Source: Catenulispora rubra
Lineage (GTDB): Bacteria > Actinomycetota > Actinomycetes > Streptomycetales > Catenulisporaceae
Direction: 5' to 3'
DNA length: 64,000 bases
NCBI RefSeq assembly: GCF_015356825.1
Contig: NZ_JAACYW010000021.1
Coordinates: forward strand, 1-64,000
Shown piece by piece: positions 7,584 to 15,223 of the stretch (positions are counted from its first letter, which is position 1; each line of letters starts with the position of its first letter). Made by a program: the position numbers and the translations under genes. Below the pieces are notes generated by a model. That model saw only the letters and a program-made list of their open reading frames with translations, searched no databases and was not told the origin of the DNA.

Positions 7584-7907
7584 TCAAGCCTCCGGCTCCC
7601 CGGCCGGGGGCTCTTCCTCCTCCGCGAGCGGCTCCCCCTTCGCGAACGTCACATCCGGCTCCGAAACAGGATTGATCCAAGCCCGCACGGTGATATCCGG
7701 CGACCAGGCCTTCGGTTCCTCGTTCCACGCTCGCACGGCAGCGTAGAAGTCCCGGTTGTGTATCCCGACGGACAGGCTCGGGAAGGTCTGGACGGTCGTG
7801 GAGTTGTCCTCGAGATAGTGGCCCCAGGACTTGCCGCACTTGCAGAAGCGCTTCTCCGGGAAGAGCTTCACGATGTCGTGGCAGTGCGCGCAGTACATCA
7901 GTTTCAT
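7584..7907 (-). CDS. Small zinc-ribbon-like protein
   Basis: A 107-aa cytoplasmic protein of unknown function. Cysteines C6, C9, C22 and C24 (YCAHCHD and RFCKCGKSWGH) form a likely zinc-binding knuckle. Next comes a conserved-looking Tyr/Trp-rich middle (NRDFYAAVRAWNEEP), and the C-terminal tail (90-107) is almost pure Glu/Pro/Ala. The ATG at 7907 is preceded by TACCGT and a 6-nt gap, the leaderless layout repeated across this window, and by no Shine-Dalgarno sequence. Similar short zinc-ribbon proteins are often annotated as hypothetical in actinomycetes. No functional partner is evident nearby. Confidence 0.75.
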   Translation of the reverse strand: MKLMYCAHCHDIVKLFPEKRFCKCGKSWGHYLEDNSTTVQTFPSLSVGIHNRDFYAAVRAWNEEPKAWSPDITVRAWINPVSEPDVTFAKGEPLAEEEEPPAGEPEA

Positions 7908-8225
7908 GGCGGCACGGTAGCGGGGCGCCGCAGTACAGCGGCACCCCTTTTCCGCCATGATCCCTACCGCCGGCTGGTGCGGAAGAGGCGTATCACGCGG
8001 CGGATGATGAAAACGATGAACACGATGGCCTCCCAGGCCTTCCGAATGTGTGCTGACGTCCCCGTTCTCGGGTTCGTCTGCGAAGTTACCGAGCGTCGCG
8101 GCAGGCAGCGTCAACCCACGGGTTGACTCCGGGGTGGAACGCGGGTGGAGGGGTCGGACCACCTTCGGGTGGGATATGCGGACTCTGCGTGACGGGACCG
8201 TCACCGCGCGACTACACCTGATGGC
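7908..8225. other. Intergenic interval, mostly without features
   Basis: The interval separates the zinc-ribbon gene (minus) from the small secreted protein gene (plus). It contains the -10 box of the former (7914-7919) and one possible 19-codon minus-strand peptide (7964-8023). I see nothing else I can support. Confidence 0.5.
7964..8023 (-). CDS. Possible cationic hydrophobic micropeptide
   Basis: GTG start at 8023 with GGGAGG five nt upstream; 19 codons encoding MFIVFIIRRVIRLFRTSRR. The mix of bulky hydrophobic and Arg residues resembles membrane-active micropeptides. The frame is very short, so it may be fortuitous; the good ribosome site is the only positive evidence. Confidence 0.25.
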   Translation of the reverse strand: MFIVFIIRRVIRLFRTSRR

Positions 8226-8396
8226 ATGACCAAGACAGCAGGCGTCTTTCTCGCCCTCATCGTCGTGGGCATCGCGGTGACCACGGGTACGCACGCGTCC
8301 GGGCCGGTGTGTCCGGCGACGACGAGCGGGCATACGGCTTCGAGCAGCAGCGATAGCGACAACGGCGGAAACGGCAGCGGGAGCAGCGGCCGCTAG
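8226..8396 (+). CDS. Possible small secreted Ser/Gly-rich peptide
   Basis: 56 codons. Residues 1-24 form a plausible signal peptide (MTKTAGVFLALIVVGIAVTT, then an Ala-x-Ala-like HAS cleavage region). The rest is Ser, Gly, Asn and Asp with a single cysteine. No Shine-Dalgarno sequence precedes the ATG. A TACACC hexamer lies 7 nt upstream, one base off the leaderless pattern seen elsewhere. No family known. Confidence 0.4.
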   Translation: MTKTAGVFLALIVVGIAVTTGTHASGPVCPATTSGHTASSSSDSDNGGNGSGSSGR

Positions 8397-8449
8397 CGGC
8401 GAGCACAGCGCGCCGCCAGCCTCGGGGCTCGGGGCTTAGACGCCCGACC

Positions 8450-9550
8450 TCACGGCGCCGGCGACCCGTTCGCGATGTTGTAAAGCTGCTTCGCACTAGC
8501 GTCCAGATACGGCCCCGCGAGCCAGTTCCCGCTGTGCGCGTTGTGCGCGCTGCCGACCGACGTGTTGGTCACCAGCGACAGCTCTCCCGAAGTCTGCCCC
8601 GGCGCCCGGGCGAACCAGCCGCCGCCGGAGGCGCCGCCCGTGAGGTCGCAGCCGGCGCGGTACTCCTTCGCCTGCGGTCCGAGTTCGGTGACGTTCAGCA
8701 GCTGCACCGAGTCGGCCGTGCATCCCCACTGGGACATGCCGTTGAAGGGCTGTGCGGCGGGGTAGCCGCGGATCGAGATCTGCGGGGTCTTGCCCTGTGC
8801 GGTCGGGGCGCTGAACCACATCGGGACCGGCTTCGCGCCCGCCGACTCCACCGCGGAGTCCAGGGTCTGGCCGTCGCTGTTGCGGCCCACCTCGATCACC
8901 GCGTAGTCGTGCGCCAGGTCGCCGCCGTGCTCGTCGCCGGTCTTGACCCACTCCGGGGAGGTCCAGACGTGGACGGCCGGGAAGGTGCCGAGCGGGGCGT
9001 AGGCCGACAGGTCGCTGGGGTCGACGTTCGGGTCGCCGTCGGCGTTGTCGAAGGCCGGGACGAACACCATGTCCAGGTGCCACGTGCCGCCCTTGCCGTC
9101 GTGGACGCAGTGCCCCGCGGTCCACACCAGGCTGGCGTTCTTGCTCTTGATCACGGTGCCGGAGCACACGTAGTAGTTCCCGGAGTTGGCATCGCCCTGC
9201 CGGTAGAAGAAGAGCTTGCCGGTGACCGCACCGCTGGGCGTGGTGTACGGGCCCGGCAGCTGGTGCGCCGCGACCGGCTGCGGCAGCGGGGCGTTGTCGA
9301 ACGAGGGCAGCGCCTGCTGTCCGGTCAGCCCGCCGTCCTTGCCCTGATGGTTGCCTCCGGCCGCGGACGGCGCGTTCGGGCTGAGCACCGAGCCGACGAA
9401 GTCCTTGCCGAAATCGCCGGTGGCGGACGACTCCCCGATGACCCCCGAGCTGGAGCAGGCGGCGGTCAACGATGCCACGGTCGTCAGTGCGACCAGCGTC
9501 GACAGCACTCGGCTCTTGATCACCCGGCCCCCGCGTGGGCGTATCAGCAT
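8450..9550 (-). CDS. Secreted trypsin-like serine protease (lipoprotein)
   Basis: A 366-aa exported peptidase of the S1/chymotrypsin-like fold. The N-terminus has a lipoprotein signal with lipobox ending at C32 (SLTAAC), so the mature enzyme should be tethered to the outer face of the membrane. The catalytic triad is visible: His in WTAGHCVHD, Asp in DLAHDYAVIEV and Ser in TGGASGGGW. Cysteines around His and Ser could form the usual disulfides. GGGAGG lies 7-8 nt before the ATG. The linker between lipobox and protease (about 33-100) is low complexity. It stands alone between the small ORFs and nudC; its substrate is unknown. Confidence 0.88.
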   Translation of the reverse strand: MLIRPRGGRVIKSRVLSTLVALTTVASLTAACSSSGVIGESSATGDFGKDFVGSVLSPNAPSAAGGNHQGKDGGLTGQQALPSFDNAPLPQPVAAHQLPGPYTTPSGAVTGKLFFYRQGDANSGNYYVCSGTVIKSKNASLVWTAGHCVHDGKGGTWHLDMVFVPAFDNADGDPNVDPSDLSAYAPLGTFPAVHVWTSPEWVKTGDEHGGDLAHDYAVIEVGRNSDGQTLDSAVESAGAKPVPMWFSAPTAQGKTPQISIRGYPAAQPFNGMSQWGCTADSVQLLNVTELGPQAKEYRAGCDLTGGASGGGWFARAPGQTSGELSLVTNTSVGSAHNAHSGNWLAGPYLDASAKQLYNIANGSPAP

Positions 9551-9643
9551 GGCGTCGCCTCCCCTCCCTTCAACGCCGACGACACTACCAATGGTTCTCT
9601 AAAAGAAGCCTGAGTCGCCGGCGAAACCGATGAGGGTGGAACC

Positions 9644-10669
9644 TCAGCGCCCGACCGGATCGCCGCCGTACCAGTGGTTGACCAGGCGGCGCGAGATCGA
9701 GATCTCGGTCGGCAGCATCAGGAGTTCACCGGTGTTGACGGCCTCCTTCAGCTCCGCCCGCGAGTACCACTTGGCCCAGTCGAGTTCGGCGCCGTCCAGA
9801 TGCAGCGCGGGATCCTCGACGGTGGCGGTGAAGCCGAGCATCAGGGAGCGCGGCAGCGGCCACGGCTGGCTGCCGAGGTAGCGCACGGAGGTGATGCGCA
9901 GCCCGGCCTCCTCCGCGCACTCGCGCGCGACCGCCGCCTCCAGCGTCTCGCCGGGCTCGACGAAGCCGGCCAGCACCGAGGCCCGGTTCGGCGGCCACGC
10001 CGCGTTCCGGGCCAGCAGCAGCCGGTCGTCCGGATCGGTGACGGCCATGATGACGGCCGGGTCCGTGCGCGGGTAGTGCTCGGTGCCGCAGTGGTCGCAT
10101 TTGCGGACCGAACCGGCGTAGGTCACCCGCGTCTGGTGCCCGCACACGCCGCAGAAGCCGTGCGTGCGGTGCCAGTTGTCGAGGCCGACGGCGTGCGCCA
10201 GCAGCCCGCCGTCGCGGTCCGGCAGCGCCGCCGCGACCTCGCGGACGTGCCGCAACTCGCCCAGCGCCGGCGCCTCCTCGGCGGCCGGCGGCTGCGGCGA
10301 GGTCAGCGCCGCGCCCGGGGTGGAGGCGGAGCCGGCGGTGGAGGCCGTCGGCCGGCCGTCCGGTCCGGGCGTGCCGACGCTGACCGCGAAGTAGGCCACG
10401 TCCTCGTCGTCCAGCCCGAGGAAGTAGCGATGGGCGCCCGGGTAAAGGGCGTCGAAGACAGCTCCGGAGTGGAAGACCAGCCCCGCTTCCGGATCCAGGA
10501 CCGCCTCGGCCCGGCTGTCGTCGACCGCGAACACCCGGGTGCCCGGATCGGCCCACGCCGCGGTCAGCCAGTCGTCATCGGTGCGCCGCTCGCCGGCGCG
10601 GTCGACGACCGACCGCGCCAGGAGCATCCGGCCGAGTTCGCCTTCGAAGTACCGTGTCTGGCCGCTCAT
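9644..10669 (-). CDS. nudC: NAD+ diphosphatase / NADH pyrophosphatase NudC
   Basis: A 341-aa Nudix hydrolase. The N-terminal domain is followed by a zinc ribbon, C-x2-C-x14-C-x2-C (CGVCGHQ ... CDHC). The Nudix box has the expected spacing (GFVEPGE ... ARECAEEAG), and the NudC-specific motif SQPWPLPRSLM follows it. NudC splits NAD(H) to NMN(H) and AMP and can remove NAD caps from RNA. GGGGAGG lies about 10 nt before the ATG at 10669. The dipeptidase gene ends 34 bp upstream, so the two are probably co-transcribed. The place between mycoredoxin and adnB matches mycobacteria. Confidence 0.92.
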   Translation of the reverse strand: MSGQTRYFEGELGRMLLARSVVDRAGERRTDDDWLTAAWADPGTRVFAVDDSRAEAVLDPEAGLVFHSGAVFDALYPGAHRYFLGLDDEDVAYFAVSVGTPGPDGRPTASTAGSASTPGAALTSPQPPAAEEAPALGELRHVREVAAALPDRDGGLLAHAVGLDNWHRTHGFCGVCGHQTRVTYAGSVRKCDHCGTEHYPRTDPAVIMAVTDPDDRLLLARNAAWPPNRASVLAGFVEPGETLEAAVARECAEEAGLRITSVRYLGSQPWPLPRSLMLGFTATVEDPALHLDGAELDWAKWYSRAELKEAVNTGELLMLPTEISISRRLVNHWYGGDPVGR

Positions 10670-10703
10670 CGCGCGCGTCCTCCCCGAACCGTCACGGCCG
10701 CCG

Positions 10704-12134
10704 TCAGCGCTTCTCGTCCGACGCCTCGGCCAGGTCCGACCACAGGTAGGCGGCCGCCTCGGCGCCCTTGAGGAGCAGCGGCATCGTCATGCTCTCGTTC
10801 GGCGAGTGCCAGCCGTCCGAGGGCAGCGACGCCCCGAGGAACACCACCGGCGCCTCGATGACCTCCTGCAGGTCGGCCTCCGGGCCGGAGCCGCCCTCGC
10901 GGGTGAAGAGCACCTCGCGCGGGTCGTCGAGCTCACCGAAGGCCTTGCCCATGGAGCGGGTGATCGCCTGCACCGCCGGGTGGTCCAGCGGGGTCATGCA
11001 GGGCTTCACACCGTCGGACTCCCAGTGGCTCTCGCCGGTGAGGCCGGCCGGGATGTTGGCGTGGAACCAGTCCTCGAACTTCTTCGCCACGTCCAGCGGC
11101 TCCTGGCCGGCGACGAGGCGCATCGAGATCTTGGCGTGCGCCGACGCCGGCACGATGGTCTTGTGGCCGGGGCCGGTGTGCCCGCCCCAGAAGCCGTTCA
11201 GCTCGAAGGTCGGCCGCGCCCAGACCCGCTCCAGCGTGGTGAACCCGGCCTCGCCGGCGGTCGCACTGGACTTGGCGTTGCCCAGCCAGGCCTGCTCGTC
11301 GAAGGGGAGCTTGGCGAACATCTCGCGGTCGGTCTCGGTGAGCTCGACGACGCCGTCGTAGAAGCCGGGGATGACCACGTGCTTGTCCTCGTCGTGCACC
11401 CGGCCCAGCAGGCGCACCAGTTCCGTCAGCGGGTTCGGGATCGCGCCGCCGAACGAGCCGGAGTGCACGTCGTTGGCCGGGCCCCGCAGGTCGATCTGGC
11501 CGGTGATCATGCCCCGCATCCCGGTGCACGTGGACGGCGTCTCGCGGTCCCACATGCCGGTGTCGGAGACCACGACGACATCCGCCTTCACGCGGTCGCG
11601 CTTGTCCTCCAGCAGCGCCCGGAAGTTCGGCGAACCCGACTCCTCCTCGCCCTCGGCGATGATCTTCAGGTTCACCGCCGGCGCGCTCCGGCCGGTCGCG
11701 GCCAGGTGCGCCCGCAGGCCGAGCAGGTGGAAGGCGAGCTGCCCCTTGTCGTCGGCGGCACCGCGCGCGTAGAGGCGGTCCCCCTTGACCGTCGGCTCGA
11801 ACGGCGGCGTGTCCCACAGCTCCAGCGGCGTCACCGGCTGCACGTCGTGGTGGCCGTAGACGGCGACGGTCGGCGCACCGGCGTCCCCGGACGGCCACTC
11901 GGCGAACACCGTCGGCAGGCCCTTGCCGCCCGCGGTCTCCCAGATCTCCACCGTCGGGAAGCCGATCTCCCGCAGCTTCGCCGCCAGCCACTCGGCCGAC
12001 CGCCGCACCTCCGGCGCACTCTCCGGATCCGACGAGATGGACGGGATCCGCAGCCACTCATTGAGCTCGGCGAAGAACTCGTCGGCGTGCTCGGCTACAT
12101 ACGGACGGACGGCTTTGTCCGAGGCAGAAGTCAT
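10704..12134 (-). CDS. M20-family metallodipeptidase
   Basis: A 476-aa cytoplasmic zinc peptidase of the M20 (carnosinase/PepV-like) family. Metal and catalytic motifs occur in order: YGHHDVQP (His, Asp), GAADDKGQ (bridging Asp), AEGEEESGS (catalytic and metal Glu), VVVSDTG (Asp), and a C-terminal His in a GG-rich segment (EGGSGPEAD region). The dimerisation lid (about 180-320) contains NDVHSGSFGG. Such enzymes cleave dipeptides or acyl-amino acids. AAGG precedes the ATG at 12134. It lies between an aldehyde dehydrogenase and nudC on the same strand with gaps of 65 and 34 bp, a likely operon. Confidence 0.88.
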   Translation of the reverse strand: MTSASDKAVRPYVAEHADEFFAELNEWLRIPSISSDPESAPEVRRSAEWLAAKLREIGFPTVEIWETAGGKGLPTVFAEWPSGDAGAPTVAVYGHHDVQPVTPLELWDTPPFEPTVKGDRLYARGAADDKGQLAFHLLGLRAHLAATGRSAPAVNLKIIAEGEEESGSPNFRALLEDKRDRVKADVVVVSDTGMWDRETPSTCTGMRGMITGQIDLRGPANDVHSGSFGGAIPNPLTELVRLLGRVHDEDKHVVIPGFYDGVVELTETDREMFAKLPFDEQAWLGNAKSSATAGEAGFTTLERVWARPTFELNGFWGGHTGPGHKTIVPASAHAKISMRLVAGQEPLDVAKKFEDWFHANIPAGLTGESHWESDGVKPCMTPLDHPAVQAITRSMGKAFGELDDPREVLFTREGGSGPEADLQEVIEAPVVFLGASLPSDGWHSPNESMTMPLLLKGAEAAAYLWSDLAEASDEKR

Positions 12135-12199
12135 GCCTGCACCTTACTCCTGCCCCGAACGGTCGATCTGTATCGATCTTGAAGGGCGCCAGGAACCGG

Positions 12200-13582
12200 T
12201 TAGCCGACCAGGTCCGCGGGGACGCCCTGCAACGCCACCGGACGGATGAAGCGTCGGATCGCCTCAGTGCCCACCGACGTGCTCCACGACGCCGACGTCG
12301 CCGGCCACGGCCCGCCGTGCTGCATCGCCTCGACCACCGCGACACCGGTCGGCACGCCGTTCCAGACCACGCGCCCCGCCCTCGCCACCAGCGACGGCAA
12401 CAGCGTGCGCGCCGCCTCACGGTCGGCGTCGCTGGCGTCGTCGGCGATGATCGTCGCGGTCAGCTGTCCCTCCAGCGAGTCGGCGAGCGCCGGGTACTCC
12501 GCCGGGTCCGCGCGCACGATCACCGTCGCCGGGCCGAAGTGCTCCTCGCGGTAGTCGCCGGTGAAGTCCTTCGCAGAGATCTGCGCCGCGAACGGCTTCC
12601 CCGCGCGCTCGGCGTCCGCGCCCGCGCCGGTGCTCTGCTCCTGCCAGCGCCGGTGCGCCGCGGCCATCCCGTCGGTAAGCATCGGGATCGGGCCGTTGTC
12701 GGCGATGAGGGCACCGGTCAGGTCGCCCAGCGCCTCGCCGTCGGGGGTCTCCGGGACGAACACCACGCCCGGCTTCGTGCACAGCTGCCCGGCCGAGCCG
12801 GTCACCGCGCCGGCCAGGGTGGCCGCCCACTTCTCGCGGCCCGCCGGGTCGGCGATCGCGCCGGGCAGCACGAACACCGGGTTCACGCTCCCCATCTCCG
12901 CGTACACCGGGATCGGCTCCGGGCGCGCGGCCGCGGCGTCCATCAGCGCGCGGCCGCCGCCGAAGGAGCCGGTGAAGCCCACCGCCTTGATCGCAGGGTG
13001 CTGGACCAGCTCGATGGACAGCTTGTTGGGGTCGCCGTCGGTGGACTCGGCGTCCAGGAAGCCGAAGGTGCCGTCCGGCGCGCCGGCTCCGGCGACCGCC
13101 GCGCTCAGGATCTCCGCGATCCGGCGCGACAGCCGCGGCTGGGCCGGGTGCCCCTTCACGACCACCGGGCAGCCGGCGGCCAGGGCGGACGCCGTGTCGC
13201 CGCCGGGTACGCCGAAGGCGAACGGGAAGTTCGAGGCCGCGAAGACCGCGACCGGCCCGAGCGGGACGTCGACCGTGTACACGTCGGCGCCGCCGAGCGC
13301 GGCGCCCGGCGAGCTGCGGTGCGACAGGTGCCGGCCGGCCGCCACGTGGTCGCCGTACAGCCGCAGCTGCCCGGTGGTGCGGGTGACCTCGCCGTCCAGC
13401 CGGGCCTCGGTCAGCCCGGTCTCGGTGCCGGCCAGGGCGACGAGCTCGGCGCGCGCCGCGTCCACGGCGTCGGCGCACGCGTGGAGCAGGTCGCGTCGGC
13501 GCTCGGCGTTCCAGGAACCGTAGACGCCCGCCGCGGACGCCGCAGCGTCGACGGCCTGATCCAGTGTCGTGTGATATGTCAC
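12200..13582 (-). CDS. NADP-type aldehyde dehydrogenase (ketoglutarate semialdehyde dehydrogenase-like)
   Basis: A 460-aa enzyme of the aldehyde dehydrogenase superfamily. The catalytic Cys lies in GSAGQLCTKPG and the general-base Glu in YAEMGSVNP. Segments such as NFPFAFGVPGGDTASALAAG match the subfamily of 2,5-dioxovalerate/alpha-ketoglutarate semialdehyde dehydrogenases. The exact substrate is not fixed by sequence. I start it at GTG 13582 because TACCCT lies 6 nt upstream (leaderless layout) and the protein aligns from VTYHTTLDQAV. The frame extends to 13696, but those residues do not look conserved. The sugar-binding lipoprotein gene ends 132 bp upstream, hinting at sugar-acid catabolism. 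Confidence 0.85.
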   Translation of the reverse strand: MTYHTTLDQAVDAAASAAGVYGSWNAERRRDLLHACADAVDAARAELVALAGTETGLTEARLDGEVTRTTGQLRLYGDHVAAGRHLSHRSSPGAALGGADVYTVDVPLGPVAVFAASNFPFAFGVPGGDTASALAAGCPVVVKGHPAQPRLSRRIAEILSAAVAGAGAPDGTFGFLDAESTDGDPNKLSIELVQHPAIKAVGFTGSFGGGRALMDAAAARPEPIPVYAEMGSVNPVFVLPGAIADPAGREKWAATLAGAVTGSAGQLCTKPGVVFVPETPDGEALGDLTGALIADNGPIPMLTDGMAAAHRRWQEQSTGAGADAERAGKPFAAQISAKDFTGDYREEHFGPATVIVRADPAEYPALADSLEGQLTATIIADDASDADREAARTLLPSLVARAGRVVWNGVPTGVAVVEAMQHGGPWPATSASWSTSVGTEAIRRFIRPVALQGVPADLVG

Positions 13583-13714
13583 CGGACCAGGGTAACCCCG
13601 GTCCGGTCGAGCGCCCAAGCCCCTGGACTGAGCTGTACCGCTATTCGGACTTCGGAACAGCCGGCCGCTGCTCACGGCATGGCCAGCCGCATCCACCGGA
13701 ACAGCCGGCCACGT

Positions 13715-15088
13715 CTACTTGCTCGGCGCGGCCTGCGCCCAGAAGGTCGCCGAGTCCGCCTTCAACTTGCTGATGAACTGCTGCGGAGCGAGCTTGCCGG
13801 TCATGAACGCGACCGCAGCAGGCTGGAACACCGTCGTGTACCACTTGGAGTCGTCCCGCATCAGCGCGTCCTGGTCCGGGAAAACCGTCCGGTTGGTAAG
13901 CGCGGTCTGCACCGTGGCCAGCACTCCAGGCGCGGGGATGTCGATGCGTGGCGTCATGTTGCCGGCCTCCGACGAGATCTTCGACAGCTGGTCCTTGGCC
14001 ATGAAGTAGAGGACGAACTTCTCCGCGGCGTCCGAGTTCTTACCGGCCTTCGGCACCGCGAACCCGAAGAAGTTCACGCCCGCGGAGTTGTCCGAGCGCA
14101 CGCCGCCCAGGTCCGGCATCGCCGGGAACACGAAGCTGTCCACGTTCGTGGTGCGCTTGGTCTCGCTCGGCACCCAGGTGCCGCCGAGGATCAGCGCGGC
14201 CTTCCCGGCGGCCCACGCGTTCTGCTGGTCCTTGGCGTGGGTGCTGGTGGTCCCGGTGTCCTCGGTGTTCCAGCCGGGCGCGAAGTAGCCGCCCTTCACC
14301 AGCGTCTCAAGCTTCTGCGCGCTGTCCAGCAGCCGCGCGTCGTCCCAGCGGCTGTCGGCGCCGGCCCCGGTGGGGCGCTCCTCGGCGGTGCGCTTGAACT
14401 GGCCGGGGCCGAGTTCGCGCTCGAACATCCACTCCACCCAGTACGCGGCGTTGCCCCCGCTGGCGTCCAAGGCCAGCGGCGCCTGCCCCCGGGCCTTAAT
14501 CTGGTCCAGCAGGCCCATGAACTCGTCCCAGGTCCGCGGCGGGTTCGAGGACAGCTGCGGGAACTTGCCCTTGTCGAAGAACACCGACTCGGAGGCGACC
14601 TCGTAGGGCACCATCACGAGCGCGCCGTTGGCGTCGGCCATCAGCGGCGTGTACTTGTCCGGCACGATGTCGGTGAGGTTCTGGTTCTCGCCGGGCACCG
14701 GCTGCTGGTACAGCGCGGTCAGGTCGGCGACGGACACGCCCTCGGCCGCCGCGCCCAGAATGGTGTTGATGCTGCCGTCCGACAGGTCCGGCGCCGGCTT
14801 GCCCGCCTTGACGGCCGCCGCGACGTCGTCCAGCACCGCCCGGCCGTGCCACTGGACGGTGACCGTGACCCCGGTGGTCGCCGTGTAGCCGGCCAGCGCC
14901 TTCTTGATCACCGTGGCCTGCGGCTCGTCCTCCTTCCACATGGACCAGTATGTGAAGGACTTGGCGCCCCCGGACGCCCGCGACGGCGTGCTGCTCGAAC
15001 AAGCCGGAACGGTCACGGCCATGACGAGCACCGCGGCTGTCACGGCTATGTTCCGCCTCTTATGTCTTCCCCTGGACTTCGATGGCAT
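13715..15088 (-). CDS. Extracellular solute-binding lipoprotein (ABC sugar importer type)
   Basis: A 457-aa family 1 solute-binding protein. A lipoprotein signal ends at C30 (VTVPAC), placing it on the outer membrane face. The two-lobe fold shows typical segments (TYWSMWKEDEP, NPPRTWDEFMGLLDQI, AWAAGKAALILGGTWVP). Such proteins bind oligosaccharides and feed an ABC importer. No permease or ATPase gene is adjacent, so it must use components encoded elsewhere. Its promoter has TACCCT 6 nt before the ATG and TTGTAA 18 bp further up. A LacI-family operator-like sequence overlaps that -35 box, suggesting repression in the absence of a sugar. Confidence 0.85.
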   Translation of the reverse strand: MPSKSRGRHKRRNIAVTAAVLVMAVTVPACSSSTPSRASGGAKSFTYWSMWKEDEPQATVIKKALAGYTATTGVTVTVQWHGRAVLDDVAAAVKAGKPAPDLSDGSINTILGAAAEGVSVADLTALYQQPVPGENQNLTDIVPDKYTPLMADANGALVMVPYEVASESVFFDKGKFPQLSSNPPRTWDEFMGLLDQIKARGQAPLALDASGGNAAYWVEWMFERELGPGQFKRTAEERPTGAGADSRWDDARLLDSAQKLETLVKGGYFAPGWNTEDTGTTSTHAKDQQNAWAAGKAALILGGTWVPSETKRTTNVDSFVFPAMPDLGGVRSDNSAGVNFFGFAVPKAGKNSDAAEKFVLYFMAKDQLSKISSEAGNMTPRIDIPAPGVLATVQTALTNRTVFPDQDALMRDDSKWYTTVFQPAAVAFMTGKLAPQQFISKLKADSATFWAQAAPSK

Positions 15089-15094
15089 GACGGC

Positions 15095-15124
15095 AGGGTA
15101 CGACGATAGGGAAAACGCTTACAA
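15095..15124 (-). promoter_or_regulatory. Promoter and LacI-type operator of the solute-binding protein gene
   Basis: On the minus strand TTGTAA (15119-15124) and TACCCT (15095-15100) are 18 bp apart, the latter 6 nt before the start codon. The sequence 15111-15124 reads TTGTAAGCGTTTTC on that strand, with the AAGCGTTT core typical of LacI-family operators. It overlaps the -35 region, as expected for a repressor site. Confidence 0.5.
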
Positions 15125-15223
15125 CGCGGGGCGACCGCCCCGTTCGGGTGCTGTTCACCCGGTGGGCGAAACCGCGTCCGGCCGGCGCCCCGGGGAAGGG
15201 ACGCCTCAGCCGTCTCAGCCGGC

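Noticed and set aside
13583-13696. N-terminal extension of the aldehyde dehydrogenase to 13696
   Set aside because: The added residues show no similarity to the family, and a -10 box lies 6 nt before GTG 13582.
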